From Gracilimonas amylolytica (GTDB lineage: Bacteria; Bacteroidota; Rhodothermia; Balneolales; Balneolaceae): a stretch of DNA of 64,000 nt. Made by a program: the position numbers and the translations under genes. Below the pieces are notes generated by a model, which worked only from the letters and a program-made list of their open reading frames with translations, did not search any database and had not been told where the DNA came from. The DNA is taken from NCBI RefSeq assembly GCF_002911695.1, contig NZ_PQBS01000016.1, forward strand, positions 40,125 to 104,124, given 5' to 3'. Positions 35,489 to 44,751 of this stretch are shown piece after piece. Numbering within the stretch: position 1 is the stretch's first letter; the number at the start of each line of letters is the position of its first letter.

Positions 35489-36142
35489 ATGAATATCATC
35501 ACCACTATTGTTGCGGACGGCAACGAAATTTTCAGGCATGGCCTCAGTGCAATACTACGCGACGAAGGCTCATTTAACATCGAGAGTGAAGTGGATAACG
35601 GAGCTCTGGTATTAACCGCTTATGAAAGTGTAAAGCCTGATCTGTGCATCGTTTCCTTTAGCCTGCCCGAAATGGAAGGGATCATCATTGCCAAAAAGAT
35701 CCTTGACCGTGACCCCAACGCCAACATTCTATTAATGGCCGATGACACCAACCGAAAAACCCTCAACGAATTTCTGGATTCAGGAGCATTTGGCCTGATC
35801 CATAAATCAGCCCATCGTTATGAACTTCTGGATGCTGCCCAAAAAGTATCTCAGGGTGAACGATACCTCGGCAAACAGTTCTCAAGAATGATGACGGAGG
35901 AATACAAACGGCTCGCCCAAAAGAAAAAACGTCCCGATCCTGTTAAATCCATAACCAAAAGAGAACGAGAGATCCTTGGCTTGCTCACCGAAGGCCTCAC
36001 GAGTACTGAGATCGCCGAAAAACTGTTTATTAGTCCGCGTACCGTCGAAAAACACCGAACAAACCTGCTCAAAAAACTGGATCTAAAAAATACGGCCTCC
36101 CTTGTTCGTTTTGCCATGGAAAATGAGCAAGCCCTACTGTAA
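35489..36142 (+). CDS. NarL/LuxR-family regulator with degenerate receiver domain
   Basis: This 217-residue transcription regulator has a receiver-like domain (about 4-120) and a C-terminal LuxR helix-turn-helix at about 150-212 (TKREREILGLLTEGLTSTEIA, split for length, then ISPRTVEKHRTNLLKKL). The phosphoacceptor Asp is replaced by Ser56 in LCIVSFSLPEMEG. The usual acidic pair is reduced to Asp10-Gly11, and the conserved Thr is Ala. Only the Lys (IHKSA) remains. It may act without phosphorylation. I chose the ATG at 35489 because GGGGAGG lies just before it. No kinase is nearby; the S9 peptidase follows 112 bases later. Confidence 0.88.
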   Translation: MNIITTIVADGNEIFRHGLSAILRDEGSFNIESEVDNGALVLTAYESVKPDLCIVSFSLPEMEGIIIAKKILDRDPNANILLMADDTNRKTLNEFLDSGAFGLIHKSAHRYELLDAAQKVSQGERYLGKQFSRMMTEEYKRLAQKKKRPDPVKSITKREREILGLLTEGLTSTEIAEKLFISPRTVEKHRTNLLKKLDLKNTASLVRFAMENEQALL

Positions 36143-36254
36143 CGCCTGCCTTTCTTTACCAATTTTTTAATGCATCTTAGGGAATATCTTTTATATTCAT
36201 GAGGCAATTGTCTGCCTAACAAGCTGTATCACATAATCTTATCTAACCATCACT

Positions 36255-38243
36255 ATGAAATCAAAGCTTTTCCCTTCCCTGTTAGTATTCTTTGGATTGA
36301 TACTTTCAGTTCAACTCAATGCTCAGGGTCAAACCACAAAAACAGACCTCACCATTGACGATTATTTTGAACTAAAGAGTGTTGGATCCCCGGTTATCAG
36401 TCCCGATGGAAAATGGGTAGCCTATACCATCACAGAAACGGATTATGAGGATGACAGCCGTGAAACCCGGATCTGGATGAAATCAACCTCAGCGGGCGAG
36501 GCACTGCCAATGACTGCCAAAGGGTATTCTGCCGGAAATCCGCAATGGAGTCCGGATGGAAAGTACCTGACTTTTACCGCCTCTCGTGGTGATGTAGAAA
36601 AAACTCAGGTTTGGACCCTCAATATGATGGGTGGCGAAGCTGTGCAGCTGACTGATATTGAACAGGGAGTGTCTGATTATGCCTGGTCTCCAAAGGGTAA
36701 TCGACTACTGCTAATGATAAAGGACAAAAAAGAAGAATCGGAACGTCCTGAGCCCTATGTGATCGATCGACTGCAATTTAAAAGGGATTATGTAGGATAC
36801 CTTGATCGCCTGAGAACGCATGTTTATACCTTCACTCCCGGTGATACGGCTGCTGTTCAGCTGACCTTTGGTGATTTTGATGATTCGCAGGCAGTTTGGA
36901 GCCCTGATGGAACTAAGATCGCCTTTGTCAGCAATCGCACATCAAATGCAGATGGCAATGTGAACAGTGATATCTGGATCGTGAATGCTGATGATCCGGA
37001 TGCCGGTCTAACCAAGATCACAAAGAATAAAGGGGGCGATTCCTCTCCTTCCTGGAGCCCTGACGGAAAACATATCGTCCATACATCAGTGATCGACACC
37101 AGTGCCATTTGGTATGCCACTAACAAACTTTCCGTTTCGGCGGCTGATGGGAGTGGTGACACTAAAATTTATTTGGACGGACTAGACCGGAATATCTCCG
37201 ACCCAACCTACTCAGAAGATGGAGAAACGATTTGGTTTGTCCTGGAAGACCGAGGTGAGAGTCAGCTTGCCTCTGTAAATGCAGATGGACGTAATCTAAA
37301 AAGAGTGATCGCCGGAGACCTCAGTATCAGAAGTTTTGATGTCGAAAATGAGATCATTGCGACTTTGCAATCCACAGTCGACCGCCCGCACGAAATTTTT
37401 ATCTGGGATGGTAATTCCCAGGACCGTATCACTCAGGTTAATGATGAACTGATCGATGCACGAAATATCGCTAAGGTTGAAGAGATCAAATTTGACAGTA
37501 AAGACGGTACCCCTATCGAAGGATTTATGGTCACCCCGGCTGATTATAGTGGCAATAAAAGGATACCTACCATTTTATGGATTCACGGAGGACCGGTTGC
37601 CCAGTACGATCATAGCTTCGATTTTATCCCCCAACTTTACGCAGCCAATGGTTATGCGGTCCTACTAATTAACCCTCGAGGATCCTCCGGTTACGGTCAG
37701 GCATTTTCTGAGATCCTGTTTGCCGATTGGGGAAATAAAGATTTTGAGGATGTTATGGCCGGAGTGGATCACGCCATTGAAAAAGGTGTGGCTGACCCCA
37801 ATAAACTTGGTGTTGGCGGTTGGTCTTACGGAGGAATACTGACAAATTATGTGATCACCAAAACAGGACGTTTTGAAGGAGCTATTTCAGGAGCCAGTGA
37901 AACCCTGTACCGTTCAAACTATGGGCATGATCATTATCAGTTAACCTGGGAAAAGGAACTCGGTCTTCCCTGGGAAACTCCTGAAAAATGGGAACGAATT
38001 TCACCATTTAATGATGTAGACAAAGTAACAACCCCAACTCTCTGGATCGGCGGGGCCGCTGACTGGAATGTACCGATCCTCGGCTCAGAACAAATGTATC
38101 AGGCCATGAAACGACTCGGCCTCGAGACTCAACTTGTGGTTTACCCGGGTGAGCATCATGGAATTCGCAAACCCACCTTTCAGAAAGACCGATTTGAAAG
38201 ATTTCTTGGATGGTTTGATACCTATGTAAAAGGTGCTGAGTAG
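36255..38243 (+). CDS. Secreted S9 family peptidase (prolyl oligopeptidase type)
   Basis: This 662-residue serine peptidase is predicted to act on short peptides outside the cytoplasm. A signal peptide (1-23, ending LNAQ) is followed by a TolB/DPP-like beta-propeller to about 400 with repeated SPDGK units, then an alpha/beta-hydrolase domain. The catalytic triad is Ser524 (GGWSYGG), Asp603 (GGAADWNVP) and His635 (GEHHGIRKP). It stands alone before a terminator. Dipeptidyl- or acylaminoacyl-peptidase activity cannot be distinguished. Confidence 0.92.
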   Translation: MKSKLFPSLLVFFGLILSVQLNAQGQTTKTDLTIDDYFELKSVGSPVISPDGKWVAYTITETDYEDDSRETRIWMKSTSAGEALPMTAKGYSAGNPQWSPDGKYLTFTASRGDVEKTQVWTLNMMGGEAVQLTDIEQGVSDYAWSPKGNRLLLMIKDKKEESERPEPYVIDRLQFKRDYVGYLDRLRTHVYTFTPGDTAAVQLTFGDFDDSQAVWSPDGTKIAFVSNRTSNADGNVNSDIWIVNADDPDAGLTKITKNKGGDSSPSWSPDGKHIVHTSVIDTSAIWYATNKLSVSAADGSGDTKIYLDGLDRNISDPTYSEDGETIWFVLEDRGESQLASVNADGRNLKRVIAGDLSIRSFDVENEIIATLQSTVDRPHEIFIWDGNSQDRITQVNDELIDARNIAKVEEIKFDSKDGTPIEGFMVTPADYSGNKRIPTILWIHGGPVAQYDHSFDFIPQLYAANGYAVLLINPRGSSGYGQAFSEILFADWGNKDFEDVMAGVDHAIEKGVADPNKLGVGGWSYGGILTNYVITKTGRFEGAISGASETLYRSNYGHDHYQLTWEKELGLPWETPEKWERISPFNDVDKVTTPTLWIGGAADWNVPILGSEQMYQAMKRLGLETQLVVYPGEHHGIRKPTFQKDRFERFLGWFDTYVKGAE

Positions 38244-38283
38244 AGAATTACGTAAAAACACGTAGTTAAATTACGTAATTCTC
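38243..38283. repeat. Perfect 13-bp inverted repeat after the S9 peptidase gene
   Basis: GAGAATTACGTAA (38243-38255) and TTACGTAATTCTC (38271-38283) are exact reverse complements 15 bases apart, and CACGTAG lies in the middle. It begins at the stop codon. No T-tract follows; a conventional terminator lies further on at 38358. Confidence 0.7.
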
Positions 38284-38357
38284 ACCATTGACGGCCATGC
38301 CCTATTAATGTAAGTTATTGATGCAAATGGGGTAATAGCCGTCTGTAGATGATATCT

Positions 38358-38392
38358 GCCACCTCTCATTGATTTGAGGGTGGCTTTTTTTA
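38358..38392 (+). terminator. Intrinsic terminator after the S9 peptidase gene
   Basis: GCCACC-CTC pairs with GAG-GGTGGC (one bulged T) across an 8-base loop and is followed by seven T residues. Confidence 0.85.
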
Positions 38393-38397
38393 TGCCA

Positions 38398-39018
38398 TTA
38401 CTTTTTGGATTTGAGTTGCTTCAATTTGGCCGCCTTGAGCTCATGGTAATTGTTATGCTCATCCACCATAGAAGAAAGAGCGAACAGGTCATACAAAGCC
38501 CCAAGTCCCAAGACTCCTCCACTTAAGATCCACCCGATCCCAGTACCGATCTTCCCTAAATAAAACCGGTGAAATCCAAATATCCCGAAAAATGAGATGA
38601 ACCAAAACAAATAGGCTTTACCCTTCGATTTTCTTTCGAAATCAAGATGAGTGGTACCGTTTATGACAGACACTTTTTTCTGACCACCTACCTTCGTTAT
38701 AAAGTCCTCATAACTCGCCATAAGTTTTTTGGCAAACTTCCTGTACCGGGCCAATTCACTCTCTCTGACCTCCAGTTCACCTTCCAGTACCTGATACTCA
38801 AATATAAACTCATCGACTACCCTTTCCATCGGCAGTTTATCGTGCAGAAAAGCCTCTATCTTTCTTCTGAGATTCCGGATGGAGTCGTGGATAGTGATCA
38901 TAAGATCTGACTGAACACCGGTGTCATTCTCTGCCACCATCTCGTCATATTTCTTAAGAGCTTTACCCAGCGCCTGATCAGCCACTAAAGCCATCTCATA
39001 TTCTTCTGATTTCCGCAT
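38398..39018 (-). CDS. TM2 domain-containing protein with N-terminal helical region
   Basis: This 206-residue protein has charged, helix-rich residues 1-130. A TM2 domain follows at about 138-195: two membrane helices separated by the diagnostic FGFHRFYLGKIGTGIGWILS and the Asp in LYDLFALSSMV. TM2 proteins are widespread and their bacterial role is unknown. The long N-terminal coiled-coil-like region is an addition to the usual short form. The gene is transcribed toward the S9 peptidase terminator. Confidence 0.85.
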   Translation of the reverse strand: MRKSEEYEMALVADQALGKALKKYDEMVAENDTGVQSDLMITIHDSIRNLRRKIEAFLHDKLPMERVVDEFIFEYQVLEGELEVRESELARYRKFAKKLMASYEDFITKVGGQKKVSVINGTTHLDFERKSKGKAYLFWFISFFGIFGFHRFYLGKIGTGIGWILSGGVLGLGALYDLFALSSMVDEHNNYHELKAAKLKQLKSKK

Positions 39019-39089
39019 AATGCCCTATTGATTTAACACTCATACTGTTCGAAAAATATATCAAATTGTTTCAGAAGTAGGCTCAAAAA

Positions 39090-39123
39090 TAAAAAAGCCC
39101 GATCCAGTGAAGAATCAGGCTTT
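39090..39123 (-). terminator. Intrinsic terminator after tRNA-Met
   Basis: On the minus strand, AAAGCCTGAT pairs with ATCGGGCTTT (one G-U) around a 10-base loop and is followed by TTTATTTTTG. It lies 8 bases past the tRNA 3' end. Confidence 0.85.
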
Positions 39124-39130
39124 ATTTATG

Positions 39131-39204
39131 TACCGTGGGACGGAATTGAACCGTCGACCTCACGATTATGAGTCGTGCGCTCTAACCATCTGAGCTACCA
39201 CGGC
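39131..39204 (-). tRNA. tRNA-Met (anticodon CAT)
   Basis: The 74-base gene folds into a full cloverleaf on the minus strand. The acceptor is GCCGTGG with CCACGGT (first pair G-U), the D arm has GCTC/GAGC, the anticodon stem is CACGA/TCGTG with loop CTCATAA, and the T loop is TTCAATT. CCA is not encoded. CAT could also mean the lysidine-modified tRNA-Ile2; the form resembles elongator tRNA-Met. Confidence 0.93.
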
Positions 39205-39865
39205 AGGTCTCTTTTCATAAAGAGCATCAAATATACGGGTTTATATAACAAAGGGTAAAATGTTTTTTCTCCGTCGTCCCGCGTATGCGGGAAGGCCCGG
39301 TAACCAGAGGCTCAAATCAAAATAAACAATGATATAGATTCAGAGTCATTTGCTTTCATCAACTTTTTGGAACCGCCGGTTCCGGTATGCATTACGAACG
39401 GGACGTTCGTAACGAGGTAAAAATATTTCTGAATCGTTACAAAGAACTGATCTCACAGAAGTTGTTAAGAAAACAGAGCTTCATAACGAGAGTAAATTAT
39501 TCGACCTTAGAAAAAAGAGCGTTAAGAGGATGGCGGAATGGAACGTTAAGAAATAAATCATACCGCACGGTAATTGATTACAGGCAAGCCCGGAAAAGGA
39601 GCATTGATTTATTTTAGTGCAATGGAGACCGCTTTAGCTCTTTTTTCGCAGTCGAGAGTTTTTGGATCTTTTGTCGGTACAAAAGAACAAGGAAGGTTTA
39701 AAGGCCCAAACACTTATTCAAACCCACCTGAAGCCACAACTTCCCAAAGTACGTTACGAAGCAGGAGCTTAATAGCGAGGAATGTTTTTTCGCATTCGCC
39801 TCCTTATTCTCTACGTTAAGTTTCTTAACTTCCATGGTTCAAAAAAATTAAACTAAAACAGGTTC
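39205..39865. other. 660-bp non-coding stretch with several small palindromes
   Basis: No convincing gene lies between tRNA-Met and proS. Three perfect small palindromes are visible: TCCCGC-GTAT-GCGGGA (39277-39292), GGAACC-GCC-GGTTCC (39369-39383) and TTACGAAC-GGGAC-GTTCGTAA (39392-39412). ACGTTAAG-like words recur. Two open frames of 76 and 81 codons exist, but their composition (Arg/Ser-rich, no start signal) argues against coding. The stretch looks like degraded repeat or mobile DNA. Confidence 0.55.
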
Positions 39866-41332
39866 ATGGCTAAAAACATTACATCACAAGACAAAGACTA
39901 TTCACAATGGTATCTCGACGTTGTTCGCGAAGCGAAACTGGCTGAACACTCTCCGGTGCGTGGCAGCATGGTGATCCGACCGAATGGAATGGCGCTTTGG
40001 GAAAATATGCGCAACGCATTAGATCAGATGTTCAAAGATACCGGCCATGAAAATGCGTACTTCCCGCTGTTTATTCCCAAGTCATTTCTCTCAAAAGAAG
40101 CACAGCATGTAGAAGGTTTTGCCAAGGAGTGTGCCGTGGTGACCCACAGCCGACTTAAAAGTGTGGACGGAGGTGTGGAAGTAGATCCGGAATCGAAACT
40201 GGAAGAAGAACTTATTGTTCGTCCAACTTCTGAAACCATCATTTGGGATACTTATCGCAACTGGATACAATCATATCGTGATCTTCCAATTTTAGTAAAC
40301 CAATGGGCCAATGTGGTACGCTGGGAAATGCGAACCCGACTGTTCCTCAGGACCATGGAATTTCTATGGCAGGAAGGTCACACGGCTCACGCTACAAAAG
40401 AAGAAGCTGCCGACGAAACCCTGCAGATGCTGGAAGTATATAAAACATTTGCCGAAGAATGGATGGCGATGCCGGTTCTGACCGGAGTTAAGACCGAAAG
40501 TGAGCGTTTTGCCGGAGCCGAAGACACCTACTGTATCGAAGCGTTGATGCAGGATGGGAAAGCTCTTCAAGCCGGAACCTCCCATTTTCTTGGACAAAAT
40601 TTTGCCAAGGCTTTTGATGTAAAATTCCAGGATAAAGACGGCGAACACAAACTTGTTTGGGCTACCAGCTGGGGTGTTTCTACCCGATTGATAGGTGGTT
40701 TGATCATGACACATTCAGATGATCAGGGCCTGGTATTGCCTCCGAAATTGGCTCCAACTCAGGTTGTCGTCGTACCTATTTACAGAAGCGATGAGCAGCG
40801 TGAAGCCGTACTCGAATATGCCGATGGTATTTATGATGAACTGAAGGAACTCGGTATACGTATCAAAGTGGATGATCGCGACAACTATAATCCCGGCTAC
40901 AAATTCGCCGAGCATGAAGCGGCCGGAATTCCACTGAGAATTGCCGTGGGTCCCCGTGATCTTGAGAATAACAATGTGGAACTGGCCCGCCGTGATCTCA
41001 AGTCCAAAAATATTGAAAGCCGTGAAGGACTTGGTTCTCGCGTGAAAAAATTACTGGATGATATTCAGGGTGAACTGTTCGAGAAAGCCAAAAACCGTCG
41101 TGAAGAGATGACCTCAGAAGTGGATTCTTACGAGGAATTCCAGAAGGTGATCGAAGACAAAGGCGGTTTCATCTGGGCGCATTGGGATGGTACACCTGAA
41201 ACGGAAGAAAAGATCAAAGAAGAAACCAAAGCCACCATTCGCCTCATTCCTCTAGAAGAAAGTGAAGAAGGCAAGTGTATGGTCACCGGCAAACCATCGA
41301 AGCAGAAAGTGCTATTTGCTCGGTCGTATTAA
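39866..41332 (+). CDS. proS: Prolyl-tRNA synthetase (archaeal/eukaryote-like type)
   Basis: This class II synthetase charges tRNA-Pro. The 488-residue protein starts with the [15 protein letters not shown] region typical of the archaeal-type enzyme. It lacks the bacterial editing insertion domain and has a C-terminal zinc-binding-like extension after the anticodon domain (ending [21 protein letters not shown] in part). Motif 2 appears as [20 protein letters not shown] (abridged here) and ligand loop EGHTAH. This type occurs in scattered bacterial lineages including Bacteroidota. Confidence 0.95.
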   Translation: MAKNITSQDKDYSQWYLDVVREAKLAEHSPVRGSMVIRPNGMALWENMRNALDQMFKDTGHENAYFPLFIPKSFLSKEAQHVEGFAKECAVVTHSRLKSVDGGVEVDPESKLEEELIVRPTSETIIWDTYRNWIQSYRDLPILVNQWANVVRWEMRTRLFLRTMEFLWQEGHTAHATKEEAADETLQMLEVYKTFAEEWMAMPVLTGVKTESERFAGAEDTYCIEALMQDGKALQAGTSHFLGQNFAKAFDVKFQDKDGEHKLVWATSWGVSTRLIGGLIMTHSDDQGLVLPPKLAPTQVVVVPIYRSDEQREAVLEYADGIYDELKELGIRIKVDDRDNYNPGYKFAEHEAAGIPLRIAVGPRDLENNNVELARRDLKSKNIESREGLGSRVKKLLDDIQGELFEKAKNRREEMTSEVDSYEEFQKVIEDKGGFIWAHWDGTPETEEKIKEETKATIRLIPLEESEEGKCMVTGKPSKQKVLFARSY

Positions 41333-41366
41333 TTAATTTTTTCAACTTAGATTCACCATATTCTGT

Positions 41367-41513
41367 TGTCATCCTGAGCGCAGATTAAATAGACTAGGGT
41401 TCAAATGTCTTACGCGAAGGATCTCAAAATTTAGTACATGCTGTTTTTTGATTTGAGATACCTCGTGTTATACACTACATCACAGTTCATATAATAAACC
41501 ACTCGGGATGACA
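41367..41513. repeat. Nested palindromic intergenic repeat (TGTCATCCTGAGCG family)
   Basis: The outer arms TGTCATCCTGAGC (41367-41379) and ACTCGGGATGACA (41501-41513) pair at 11 of 13 positions. The inner arms GAAGGATCTCAAAAT and ATTTGAGATACCTC pair around a short loop. This TCATCCTGAG...GGATCT type is a familiar Bacteroidota intergenic repeat. It fills most of the 207-base gap between proS and the NAD(P)HX repair gene. Confidence 0.75.
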
Positions 41514-41539
41514 CCATTGGAGACAATGAATCATTATAT

Positions 41540-43039
41540 ATGCTAAAGATCCCACACCAATATTATCTCTGCTCAGCTGAACAATCCCGGTTCATGGATG
41601 AGAAGACCATTTCTGAATTTGGGATCGATGGGTTTACACTGATGGAAATTGCCGGAACCCGGGCTGCGGATCTTATTATGTCAGAGACTCCTTTAGGATC
41701 GCACGGTATATTTTTTTGTGGTAAAGGGAATAACGGCGGAGATGCTTTAGTTATAGCCCGACTGCTTTCCCAACAAGATTATAGAGTCACGGTTTGCTTT
41801 TTGTCAGGTACCGAGGATTTGAGTCCCGATGCCGATAAAAATTACCGGCTTCTCCAAAAACTGGATACTGATATTGAGATCAAGACCTGGAATGATCTCT
41901 ATCCGAGTAAATATGATTTCGTGGTGGATGGAATGCTGGGAACCGGCCTCAGTTCTGATGTACGGTCACCCTATTCTGATGCCATACAATGGATCAACCA
42001 ACAACAAGCCCCCGTTTTTGCCCTGGATGTACCAACCGGATTGAATGCCGATTCGGGTGAGATCATGGGAACCGCTGTGCAGGCTGATTTCACCCTTAGT
42101 TTTGGAGCCCTTAAAACCGGGTTTTACCTGAACGAAGGATTCGACACTGTGGGTGAAGTGATACTGTGTGAACTTTCCTTCCCAAATAAATACAAGAATC
42201 CGACTGCTTACCTGATAGATGAAAGTTGGGTGGAAGCAAATACCCCTACACCCAAAAAAAGAAACCATAAGTATGATGAAGGCGTACTTTACATCATTGC
42301 CGGATCAGAAGGATTGACCGGCGCCGGAATTTTAGCAGCTCGTAGCGCATGGTCAACCGGATTGGGGGCCGTGGTTCTCATCACTCCAAAAGGATTGCTG
42401 CAAATTTACGAGAAACAGCTGGAGCAGATAATCAAAAAACCGGTTGGAGAGCGGGATGAACTTATTTTTAAGCAATCGCATCTTGAAGAGGTTCAAAAAA
42501 TATTAAAAGAAAAGCCCGGTAAATTATTGATCGGACCAGGATTAGGTCGCCGGAAGGATACTATTCGGTTCACTCAGGAATTACTAAAAAACTTTGCCGG
42601 CGATGTTGTCATAGATGCCGATGCCTTATTTGCATTATCAGAAATGGAAAACTGGGAGAAACCTGAATCAGCAAACTGGATATTGACTCCTCACCCGGGT
42701 GAATTGACCTCACTGGTTAAAAAGAACCTGACCAATGACCGGGAGAGATTAAATTCCGTTTCAGCTTTAGCAGCTGAAAAAAATATTACTATCTTATCAA
42801 AAGGGATGCCGGGGATTATTGGAACAGAAAACGGCAAGAGTTATATAACCGGATATGACACCCGAATTTTTTCCAGAGCCGGATTTGGTGATGTACTGGC
42901 CGGAAAGGCCTCTGCTTTCTGGCAACTGTCCGGTTCTGCAGAAATCGCTTGCTTCAAAGCACTGATAGACGGCAAACAAAAATCAGAAGCATTTTACTCG
43001 ATACAGTCCGGGGCATTAGAACCAATTGATATCATTTAA
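41540..43039 (+). CDS. nnr: Bifunctional NAD(P)HX epimerase / ADP-dependent dehydratase
   Basis: This repair enzyme restores damaged hydrated NADH and NADPH. The N-terminal YjeF-type epimerase (about 1-215) has CGKGNNGGDALVIARLL and the Asp-containing VDGMLGTGLSSDV. The C-terminal ribokinase-like dehydratase (about 230-490) has IIAGSEGLTGAGILAA, LIGPGLGR, VIDADALFALS, TPHPGEL and the GFGDVLAGKASAF loop. Its 499 residues match the fused bacterial form. The stop overlaps the start of the VanZ-like gene by one base (TAATG), implying coupled translation. Confidence 0.95.
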   Translation: MLKIPHQYYLCSAEQSRFMDEKTISEFGIDGFTLMEIAGTRAADLIMSETPLGSHGIFFCGKGNNGGDALVIARLLSQQDYRVTVCFLSGTEDLSPDADKNYRLLQKLDTDIEIKTWNDLYPSKYDFVVDGMLGTGLSSDVRSPYSDAIQWINQQQAPVFALDVPTGLNADSGEIMGTAVQADFTLSFGALKTGFYLNEGFDTVGEVILCELSFPNKYKNPTAYLIDESWVEANTPTPKKRNHKYDEGVLYIIAGSEGLTGAGILAARSAWSTGLGAVVLITPKGLLQIYEKQLEQIIKKPVGERDELIFKQSHLEEVQKILKEKPGKLLIGPGLGRRKDTIRFTQELLKNFAGDVVIDADALFALSEMENWEKPESANWILTPHPGELTSLVKKNLTNDRERLNSVSALAAEKNITILSKGMPGIIGTENGKSYITGYDTRIFSRAGFGDVLAGKASAFWQLSGSAEIACFKALIDGKQKSEAFYSIQSGALEPIDII

Positions 43040-43455
43040 TGACGAAACCTCTTAAGAAGCTGACCCGCTCAGTACAACTTTACCTGATCTTGTTGATCAT
43101 TTCTACCATTGGCATTCTGTATGGCACGCTATTTCCTGCAGATTATAATGTGCCAAGATCATTTTACGGTTTGGATAAAGTGGTACATTTTGTCATGTTT
43201 GGAGCCTGGACCTTCTTTTTTGGGATCGTCAGGTTTTTAAAAGGAAATTTTAAACTCATGATCGTTTTTGCCGGAGGAGCGGTCTTTGGCATCCTGATAG
43301 AGGTACTTCAACACTATCTGCCAACCGGACGAAACCCTGAGATGCTAGACCTTGTTGCAGATATAGCGGGCACCGGAGCCGCTGTAATTGTTCTATACAT
43401 TATTTCAAAGACCTTTACACTGTTTTCTTCCAACCCACATGAAAATGCGATTTAA
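43039..43455 (+). CDS. VanZ family membrane protein
   Basis: This 138-residue protein with four predicted transmembrane helices matches the VanZ-like domain, with conserved segments GLDKVVHFVMFG and IEVLQHYLPTGRNPEMLDLVADIAGT (abridged motif: GR-P--D---N/D--G). VanZ homologues sometimes affect glycopeptide sensitivity, but most bacterial members have no known role. It overlaps the NAD(P)HX repair gene by one base. Confidence 0.88.
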   Translation: MTKPLKKLTRSVQLYLILLIISTIGILYGTLFPADYNVPRSFYGLDKVVHFVMFGAWTFFFGIVRFLKGNFKLMIVFAGGAVFGILIEVLQHYLPTGRNPEMLDLVADIAGTGAAVIVLYIISKTFTLFSSNPHENAI

Positions 43456-43617
43456 ACTTTGTAAGGGATTAGTTTGATTGAATACAGATGCCTAATGCAA
43501 ACAGTAACTTAAATTATCCTGAGTATTTAGTTAAATTAACAACTGATTACTTGCACAGTATCTAATAAATTCCGTTCTTTTTAGCGGATTAAAACTGACT
43601 AACTCTGTACCTGAATT

Positions 43618-44274
43618 ATGATAAACGAAAGAAAATCACCAAAAGCCGATCTCAAGAGATCATATACTGTCTATTTAGAGGCAGGTTTGATTCTTGCTCT
43701 GCTTATAATGATTACTGCTGTTAAAGTTACACTTGAGACCGAACCACCTCAGGTTATACAGCTTGATGAGCAGGAAGTTGTTGAAATGGAAGAGATCGTT
43801 CAAACGAAACAAATTGAAACTCCACCTCCACCACCCAGACCACCGGTGCCGGTTGAAGTTCCAAATGACGAGATCATTGAAGATGAAATGATCGACCTTG
43901 ATGCGGAATTAGACTTTGATGCACCACCTATGGATCTGCCTCCTCCCCCTGAAGAAGAGGAAGAAGAAGAAGATTTCTTCGTGGTAGTAGAGGAAATGCC
44001 TAAGCTTATTGGCGGTATGGCCGAGCTTCAGGGAAGTGTAAGATATCCTGAAATGGCACGACGTGCCGGTATCGAAGGCCGTGTTACCGTACAGTTTATT
44101 GTAAACGAACAGGGGAAAGTTGAAAACGCCCGTGTTGTTCGTGGAATTGGCGGTGGCTGTGATGAGGAAGCTCTGAAAGCTGTTCAAAAGGCTGAGTTTG
44201 AGCCCGGAATGCAGCGCGGACGTCCGGTTCGTGTGCAGTATGCACTCTCAATTAACTTCCGCTTGGAGAACTAA
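43618..44274 (+). CDS. tonB: TonB family energy-transducing protein
   Basis: This TonB-type protein would couple the proton-motive force of the inner membrane to outer-membrane receptors. One N-terminal transmembrane helix (about 20-40) is followed by a Pro-rich and acidic linker (PPPPPRPPVPVEVP, then a run of Glu at about 113-120). The C-terminal TonB domain has VRYPEMARRAGIEGRVTVQF and the end VQYALSINFRLEN. No exbB or exbD is in this window. The linker is unusually acidic. The gene is alone, with a strong terminator. Confidence 0.92.
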   Translation: MINERKSPKADLKRSYTVYLEAGLILALLIMITAVKVTLETEPPQVIQLDEQEVVEMEEIVQTKQIETPPPPPRPPVPVEVPNDEIIEDEMIDLDAELDFDAPPMDLPPPPEEEEEEEDFFVVVEEMPKLIGGMAELQGSVRYPEMARRAGIEGRVTVQFIVNEQGKVENARVVRGIGGGCDEEALKAVQKAEFEPGMQRGRPVRVQYALSINFRLEN

Positions 44275-44297
44275 TTCTCTGAAATGTTTTTACAAAA

Positions 44298-44330
44298 AAG
44301 GGTGTGATCGTTTGATCACACCCTTTTTTT
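44298..44330. terminator. Bidirectional terminator between tonB and the Nudix gene
   Basis: AAGGGTGTGATC (44298-44309) and GATCACACCCTT (44314-44325) form a perfect 12-bp stem with a GTTT loop. A and T tracts on the two sides suit both converging genes. Confidence 0.93.
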
Positions 44331-44751
44331 ATGACTTAAATTTTTGCAGGATCTCTTTCAGGTTGTCATATCCTGAAACAGTGACTGCTGTTTCAAATGG
44401 CATCCATTCTATTTTCTCAATTCCCTCTTCAGTTTGAGGAATCAAGTCCTCATTTCGGGTAAAGATCATAGAATACCAGTGAGTCGTTTTACCCATCATA
44501 CTTCCCTGATCAGGATATTCATGATAGGTCTCCCCCAACTTTTTTATAAGCGCGGGGATCCCACTTCCCACTTCTTCCGAAACTTCACGGGCCGCACACA
44601 TTTCTAAGGTCTCTCCTTCCTCATGTTTACCTTTCGGGAGGTCCCAAACCCCATTCCTGAAGATCATCAGGATCTCCGGGGCCTGCTCTTCATTCAATCG
44701 GAAAACAACCCCTCCTGCCGCTGTTATGGGTACAACGTCAGAGTTACTCAC
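44329..44751 (-). CDS. Nudix hydrolase
   Basis: This 140-residue Nudix-fold hydrolase has the complete Nudix box GKHEEGETLEMCAAREVSEEVG (Gx5Ex7REuxEExGu), so it should be active on a nucleoside diphosphate derivative. The substrate is unknown. I chose the GTG at 44751: ACGGAGAAA precedes it and the resulting protein starts right before the fold (SNSDVVPITAAGGVVF). An ATG further upstream at 44811 would add 20 Arg/Lys-rich residues and overlap the DUF1844 gene by 68 bases. The GTG overlaps the DUF1844 stop by eight bases. Confidence 0.82.
   Translation of the reverse strand: MSNSDVVPITAAGGVVFRLNEEQAPEILMIFRNGVWDLPKGKHEEGETLEMCAAREVSEEVGSGIPALIKKLGETYHEYPDQGSMMGKTTHWYSMIFTRNEDLIPQTEEGIEKIEWMPFETAVTVSGYDNLKEILQKFKS

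Noticed and set aside
39387..39819. Two short open frames (76 and 81 codons) between tRNA-Met and proS
   Set aside because: They are Arg/Ser-rich, lack ribosome binding sites and overlap palindromic repeat-like DNA.
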